Under the pieces are notes generated by a model that was not told where the DNA came from, searched no databases, and saw only the letters and a program-made list of their open reading frames with translations. The position numbers and the translations under genes were made by a program. Below are positions 5,600-8,509 of a DNA stretch of 8,509 nt, one piece after another. This stretch comes from Bacteroidota bacterium (GTDB lineage Bacteria; Bacteroidota; Ignavibacteria; UBA10030; UBA8401), in NCBI GenBank assembly GCA_025355705.1, contig JANXZD010000233.1, forward strand, positions 1 to 8,509. Direction: 5' to 3'. The number at the start of each line of letters is the position of its first letter. Within the stretch, counting starts at the first letter, position 1.

Positions 5600-5679
5600 A
5601 TTCTGGTTTGAAAGTCAAGAAACGAAAACATAAAGCCGTAAACATCGCAGGGTGAAATGAGACGGGAAGTATTTTTATC

Positions 5680-6789
5680 CTATATTTCTCTTGAATCAAT
5701 AATACTCATCAAATTTTCAATATCACCAAAGCTCCAATTGACCTTATTACACAGTATGATAATGGTTGCATGATCACCCAACCGACGCACAAAAAGAGAG
5801 TTGTATCCACGCCACCATCCGCCATGGTAGACGATCTTACTTCCGTCGGCAAGAGCATCTATACGAAAACCATATCCGTAGTTATTATCCCGCTTATAAT
5901 CATAACTCATAGGTGTAAATGCTTCGTCAAGCGTAGTTTGTTTAACCAATTGTTCGGAATACAACGCTTGATCCCACAGAAACATATCGTCGACCGAAGA
6001 ATGAATTCCTTTATCTCCGCAGACGCCATCAAGAAAATCTTCATATGATTTTCGACGGTTTCGGTTGTAACCGTTCGTTTCAAATGCGATCGTTTTTTTA
6101 TTGAGCGGATTATAGACAAACGTGCTCGACATACCGAGAGGGTGAAACACATTTTCTTCCATGAACACATCGAAGGGTGTTCCGGAAATACGTTCAACGA
6201 TCAAGGCCAACATTGCATAACCAGTATTGCTGTATTTGTATCGTCGATCGGGAAGAAATTCCAATCGAGGCTTATTGGTTTTCATGATTTCCAACAATCG
6301 TTCGTTGGTAAGATATTCGCTTTTCTTTTTCCAGTACTGTGCCGCAAAATACATGTAATTAGGCAGCCCGGAACGATGCGACAACAATTCTTTTACGGTG
6401 ATATTCTTATACGGAAAATCAGGAATGAATTTTTGTATCGTGTCGGAATATTCAAGGTGACCGCGTTCGTGCAGCATCATGATAGCAATAGCGGTAAATT
6501 GTTTTGATACTGACGCGATTTGAAAAACCGATTTGACACTGAGCAGCTCTTTTGTCTTTAGATTAGAAAATCCAAAGGAATTTTTATACACCACATTTCC
6601 AGATAGGCCAATGAGCACATTTCCATTAAACCCTCGCTTCGTCGAAAGCGAACGAAACAATGAATCGAATTTTGTTGCAACAACCATTGAATGCAATTCT
6701 ATATTTTCCTTGCTCTCAACCGGCTTTGTTGGATCGTTGCCAAGAACAAGCGACCAAAAAAAAGTTGTTATAAGAATAAAAAGATTCAT
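5680..6789 (-). CDS. Serine hydrolase of the beta-lactamase/D,D-peptidase family (class C-like)
   Basis: This is a penicillin-binding-protein-fold serine hydrolase, a family that includes class C beta-lactamases, D-alanyl-D-alanine carboxypeptidases and esterases; the substrate cannot be told from sequence. From the ATG at 6789 it has 369 residues. It shows a hydrophobic N-terminal segment (about 3-17) likely to export it, the catalytic SVSK (93-96; nucleophile Ser93 and Lys96), LLSHRSGLPN (135-144), the YSN triad (186-188), and HGG (322-324) near the C-terminus. All three active-site motifs are intact, so it is probably active. A longer in-frame GTG at 6819 is rejected because it lies inside the ilvD terminator hairpin; the ATG has GGAG 4 nt upstream. 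The n-region of the signal segment lacks a positive charge, which is unusual. No clear promoter is seen in the short gap to the terminator. Confidence 0.92.
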   Translation of the reverse strand: MNLFILITTFFWSLVLGNDPTKPVESKENIELHSMVVATKFDSLFRSLSTKRGFNGNVLIGLSGNVVYKNSFGFSNLKTKELLSVKSVFQIASVSKQFTAIAIMMLHERGHLEYSDTIQKFIPDFPYKNITVKELLSHRSGLPNYMYFAAQYWKKKSEYLTNERLLEIMKTNKPRLEFLPDRRYKYSNTGYAMLALIVERISGTPFDVFMEENVFHPLGMSSTFVYNPLNKKTIAFETNGYNRNRRKSYEDFLDGVCGDKGIHSSVDDMFLWDQALYSEQLVKQTTLDEAFTPMSYDYKRDNNYGYGFRIDALADGSKIVYHGGWWRGYNSLFVRRLGDHATIIILCNKVNWSFGDIENLMSIIDSREI

Positions 6790-6793
6790 CAGG

Positions 6794-6797
6794 CTCC
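6794..6797 (-). promoter_or_regulatory. Ribosome binding site of the serine hydrolase gene
   Basis: GGAG on the minus strand, 4 nt before the ATG at 6789. It supports that start over the in-frame GTG at 6819. Confidence 0.55.
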
Positions 6798-6812
6798 GCG
6801 GGTTAACATACA

Positions 6813-6836
6813 AAAGCACCCAACCATGGGTGCTTT
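6813..6836 (-). terminator. Rho-independent terminator of ilvD
   Basis: A perfect 10-bp inverted repeat (AAAGCACCCA / TGGGTGCTTT) surrounds a 4-nt loop. Read on the minus strand it ends in a short T run (CTTTTG), 44 nt after the ilvD stop. The T run is brief, so some readthrough into the hydrolase gene is possible. On the plus strand no T run follows, so it should work only for ilvD. Confidence 0.75.
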
Positions 6837-6879
6837 ACCAATACAAAAATACAATACAGCACAGGATTTTCCAACAAAT

Positions 6880-8509
6880 TTAATCCGTTACAGCACCAAG
6901 CGAACTTGTTGAAACCAGCTTGGCATATTTTGCCATCACTCCCCGTGTATATTTACTTTCTCTCGGCTTCCATGCTGATCGCCGTTGTGCAATTATTTTT
7001 TCATCTACATTGAGTTGAAGAATATTTTTTGTTGCATCAATCGTAATAGAATCTCCTTCGTTGATCAATGCTATTGTTCCGCCCACAGCAGCTTCTGGCG
7101 CAACATGCCCGACCACCATACCGTACGTTCCGCCAGAAAAACGACCGTCGGTTATGAGTCCGACCTTATCGCCGAGCCCTCTTCCAATAATTGCGGATGT
7201 CGGCGCAAGCATTTCACGCATCCCCGGCCCACCTTTTGGTCCCTCATACCGAATGACCACGATGTCTCCCGGAACAATTTTATTTTCTGTGATCGCTTTC
7301 ATTGCAAGTTCTTCTGAATCAAATACCCGTGCTGGCCCAGTGATCATCGGATTTTTTACCCCGGTAACTTTTGCAACAGCGCCTTCGGTTGCAAGATTTC
7401 CTTTTAAAATTATCAGATGTCCTTCTTTATACAATGGTCTATCGAAAGGGTGAATGACACTTTGATTTGCCGAAGGCTCGTTTGGTACATCTTTCAATAG
7501 TTCGGCGATTGTTTGTCCGGTAATCGTTACACAATCTCCATGAAGGAGTCCATGGTTCAACAACATTTTCATTACCTGCGGAACCCCGCCTGCTTTATGA
7601 AAATCTACAACAAGATATTTTCCGCTTGGTTTCAGATTGCAGAGCACCGGAACTTTTTTCCTGAGTGTTTCAAAATCATCGATCGTCAATGGAATATTTG
7701 CCGAATGCGCGATGGCAAGAAAATGAAGAACAGCATTTGTTGACCCGCCGATGGCGTTGATGACGGTGATCGCATTTTCAATTGATTTGCGTGTGATGAT
7801 ATCGCGGGGCCGGTTCTTTTTCTTCACCGCATTCATCAGCACTTTTCCCGATTCATTTGCGCTGTCCGATTTTTCTTGATCTTCCGCCGCCATTGTTGAC
7901 GAGTACATCAAACTCATTCCCATTGCTTCAAAAGCGGACGACATGGTATTTGCTGTGTACATTCCCCCACACGAACCAGCGCCCGGACACGAAAAACATT
8001 CCACCTCTTTTAATTCTGCTTCCGAAATTTTCCCTGCGCTAAATTGTCCGACGGCTTCGAATGCGCTGACGATATTTAGATCTCTTCCATCCTTCGGATG
8101 ATGTCCGGGTTTGATCGTTCCGCCGTACACGAATATTGCCGGAATGTTCATCCGCGAAAACGCAATCATTGCTCCGGGCATATTCTTATCACACCCGCCG
8201 ATTGCAATCACGCCATCCATACACTGAGCATTGCATGCAGTTTCAATTGAATCCGCAATGACTTCACGAGAAACAAGAGAAAACTTCATTCCTTCCGTTC
8301 CCATGGCAATACCATCGCTTGCGGTGATCGTTCCGAATGATTGCGGCATTCCTCCGGATTCTTTAATTCCTTTTTCAGCTACAACGGTGAGATCATTCAA
8401 TCCCATATTGCACGGTGTGATCGTAGAAAATCCGTTTGCAACACCAATAATTGGTTTTGTAAAGTCATCATCGTTGAATCCGACAGCGCGCAGCATAGCG
8501 CGGTTCGGT
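6880..8509 (-). CDS. ilvD: Dihydroxy-acid dehydratase, 5'-truncated by the window end
   Basis: IlvD dehydrates 2,3-dihydroxy-isovalerate and 2,3-dihydroxy-3-methylvalerate to the 2-keto acids that precede valine, leucine and isoleucine; it needs an iron-sulfur cluster and Mg2+. Counting from the first visible Met codon (8496), three cluster cysteines are in family motifs: TPCNMGLNDL (Cys29), GGCDKNMPGA (Cys102) and CPGAGSCGGMYTANTM (Cys176). This pattern resembles the [2Fe-2S] plant/cyanobacterial type more than the E. coli [4Fe-4S] enzyme. The C-terminal half has GRFSGGTYGMVVGHVAPEA and ends in SLGAVTD. The frame stays open upstream of that Met with codons for PNRA, matching the conserved APNRAMLRA-like N-terminus. 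The true start therefore lies beyond 8509 and the Met at 8496 is internal. A terminator follows, so it is the last gene of its transcript. Confidence 0.97.
   Translation of the reverse strand, partial: PNRAMLRAVGFNDDDFTKPIIGVANGFSTITPCNMGLNDLTVVAEKGIKESGGMPQSFGTITASDGIAMGTEGMKFSLVSREVIADSIETACNAQCMDGVIAIGGCDKNMPGAMIAFSRMNIPAIFVYGGTIKPGHHPKDGRDLNIVSAFEAVGQFSAGKISEAELKEVECFSCPGAGSCGGMYTANTMSSAFEAMGMSLMYSSTMAAEDQEKSDSANESGKVLMNAVKKKNRPRDIITRKSIENAITVINAIGGSTNAVLHFLAIAHSANIPLTIDDFETLRKKVPVLCNLKPSGKYLVVDFHKAGGVPQVMKMLLNHGLLHGDCVTITGQTIAELLKDVPNEPSANQSVIHPFDRPLYKEGHLIILKGNLATEGAVAKVTGVKNPMITGPARVFDSEELAMKAITENKIVPGDIVVIRYEGPKGGPGMREMLAPTSAIIGRGLGDKVGLITDGRFSGGTYGMVVGHVAPEAAVGGTIALINEGDSITIDATKNILQLNVDEKIIAQRRSAWKPRESKYTRGVMAKYAKLVSTSSLGAVTD

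Noticed and set aside
4949..5655. Plus-strand ORFs (near 4949-5179 and 5339-5655) opposite the membrane protein gene
   Set aside because: They are antisense to a gene with a good ribosome binding site and repeat-conserved protein; the products are low-complexity and lack their own start signals.
6790..6819. GTG start at 6819 for the serine hydrolase
   Set aside because: It falls within the ilvD terminator stem, while the ATG at 6789 has GGAG upstream and leads straight into the export segment.
7061..7453. 130-codon plus-strand ORF inside ilvD
   Set aside because: Proline/serine-rich mirror of the conserved ilvD frame; no independent support.
1..8509. Mobile element, CRISPR array, tRNA or rRNA genes
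   Set aside because: No transposase-like ORF, no regularly spaced repeats, and no recognisable tRNA or rRNA segments were seen on either strand.

Overview
This window holds a bacterial chromosomal replication origin and its flanking genes. A typical chromosomal DnaA gene (minus strand) and the rpmH-rnpA-yidD-yidC operon (plus strand) diverge from an AT-rich intergenic region of about 560 bp that carries a cluster of DnaA boxes, so the region is very probably oriC. The organism is a moderately AT-rich Gram-negative-type bacterium: its YidC is the long form with a large periplasmic domain. The L34 tail (…KLTVSDE…), the lysine in YidC where proteobacteria have the essential arginine, and the overall protein flavour suggest the Bacteroidota/Chlorobiota/Ignavibacteria branch. 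Clear Shine-Dalgarno sequences and sigma70-like TTGACT/TATAAT promoters fit the Chlorobiota/Ignavibacteria side better than classic Bacteroidetes. This placement is inferred from memory and is not secure.

Layout. 13-1467 (-) is dnaA. 1468-2030 is the origin and control region: three exact TTATNCACA boxes, several one-mismatch boxes, two good minus-strand promoters aimed at dnaA, an 88% AT tract near 1791-1840, and a 36-codon minus-strand small ORF of uncertain reality (1807-1917). 2031-4676 (+) is the compact operon rpmH, rnpA, yidD, yidC, which makes ribosomal protein L34, the RNase P protein, and two factors for inserting proteins into the inner membrane. It ends in a perfect palindromic terminator (4688-4736) that probably serves both strands. 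4753-5541 (-) is an unrecognised eight-helix membrane protein built from two homologous four-helix halves. 5680-6789 (-) is a serine beta-lactamase-like/penicillin-binding-type hydrolase. 6813-6836 is the terminator of ilvD. 6880-8509 (-) is ilvD, dihydroxy-acid dehydratase, whose 5' end lies beyond the window.

Functionally the left half is the conserved origin neighbourhood found in many bacteria: replication initiation, translation and tRNA processing, and membrane biogenesis. One exact DnaA box overlaps the -10 element of the proximal dnaA promoter and three more boxes lie in the predicted dnaA leader, which is the arrangement expected for DnaA autoregulation. The right half is ordinary accessory and biosynthetic sequence on the minus strand. 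I found no mobile element, CRISPR array, tRNA or rRNA. Nothing here is clearly a new multi-gene system. The best candidates for a second look are the dual dnaA promoter/box architecture, the small ORF inside the origin, and the internally duplicated membrane protein.
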